From: Bryobacterales bacterium | GTDB lineage: Bacteria; Acidobacteriota; Terriglobia; Bryobacterales; UBA6623 | DNA: 38,989 bases | Direction of reading: 5' to 3' | NCBI GenBank assembly: GCA_022824585.1 | Contig: JAJDZN010000196.1 | Span: 1 to 38,989 of the forward strand | Part shown: one piece after another, positions 38,897 through 38,989 of the stretch | Position numbering within the stretch: the first letter of the stretch is position 1 | How the letters are laid out: every line of letters starts with the position of its first letter | The notes under the pieces: model-generated | Databases searched by the model: none | What the model saw: only the letters and a program-made list of their open reading frames with translations | Told to the model about the DNA's origin: nothing | Position numbers and translations under genes: made by a program

Positions 38897-38989
38897 GTGA
38901 CCTTCTACGTCGAATCCATCCCCAATCGCAACAGCCCCCCGGCCGTGTTGCTCCGCCAAGCCTGGCGCGAGGGCAAGCGCATCCGCCGC
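38897..38989 (+). CDS. IS transposase, IS1634/IS4-like (COG5421 type), N-terminus only
   Basis: Only 31 codons are in the window, starting at GTG 38897 and open to the edge. They read VTFYVESIPNRNSPPAVLL followed by RQAWREGKRIRR. I recognise this opening (Y-V-x-x-(I/V)-P-N-R-x-S-P-P-A-(V/I)-L-L-R) as the start of transposases usually annotated as IS1634 or IS4-like. No Shine-Dalgarno is visible. The element ends and its integrity cannot be judged here. Confidence 0.7.
   Translation, partial: MTFYVESIPNRNSPPAVLLRQAWREGKRIRR

Larger units (their letters stand above)
38734..38989 (+). mobile_element. Left part of an insertion sequence, truncated by the window edge
   Basis: An AT-rich leader with direct repeats, a strong promoter and the beginning of a transposase. 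The left boundary is approximate, placed where base composition changes (about 38734-38780); no terminal inverted repeat or target duplication can be identified from one end. Confidence 0.45.

Noticed and set aside
1-38989. tRNA, rRNA or CRISPR loci
   Set aside because: No regularly spaced repeats and no T-loop or cloverleaf-like segments were found by eye on either strand; weak cases could be missed without a covariance search.

Overview
The window is about 39 kb of GC-rich bacterial chromosome with roughly 40 genes on both strands. No rRNA, tRNA or CRISPR array was seen. The best clue to the source is the gene at 16727-17524, which I remember as an outer-membrane lipoprotein-sorting-like protein common in Acidobacteriota, followed by a secreted HEXXH peptidase-like gene and a thioredoxin-fold gene. 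Together with two secreted sulfatases, a GH29 fucosidase, a TRAP transporter and many GTG/TTG starts, this suggests an uncultivated Acidobacteriota-like heterotroph living on sulfated or fucosylated glycans. That assignment is inference.

Layout. 1-3.4 kb: a cut-off BASS-family transporter, an RlpA-like lytic transglycosylase and a sulfatase. 3.5-4.8 kb: a RES/Xre toxin-antitoxin pair whose promoter contains an inverted-repeat operator. 4.95-9.5 kb: a same-strand run of thiD, a membrane-anchored propeller-like protein and TRAP genes dctP-dctQ-dctM, with several 4-base stop/start overlaps. 9.5-11.45 kb: a secreted alpha/beta hydrolase, a Phd/PIN module, then a decayed copy of the hydrolase 5' end. 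11.5-15 kb: a divergent Nramp-like transporter, a multicopper oxidase and a newly noticed 61-residue gene ending in a Cys-Cys motif. 15-19.4 kb: a second sulfatase divergent from the three-gene envelope set.

19.4-22.5 kb: pgsA divergent from rph-rdgB-ROK kinase. 22.5-27.3 kb: a compact five-gene minus-strand operon (fucosidase, PfkB kinase, rhomboid, glutaredoxin-like, iron-type alcohol dehydrogenase). 27.4-31.1 kb: an M20 peptidase, a polymer-forming-like membrane protein and a ribonuclease D. 31.1-33 kb: a Cys-containing secreted protein and a DapF homologue lacking one catalytic cysteine. 33.2-33.9 kb: a PIN/ribbon-helix-helix module. 34-38 kb: an M3 oligopeptidase, then an alkyladenine glycosylase translationally coupled to DNA polymerase IV. 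The right edge holds a redoxin gene, an AT-rich stretch with repeats and a strong promoter, and the first 31 codons of an IS transposase.

The most interesting items are the small Cys-Cys gene in front of the oxidase, the TA module lying between a gene and its decayed duplicate, the AT-rich codon patch inside dctP, the DapF Cys-to-Ser change, and the fucosidase-to-dehydrogenase operon. All family calls are from reading motifs by eye; no database search was run.
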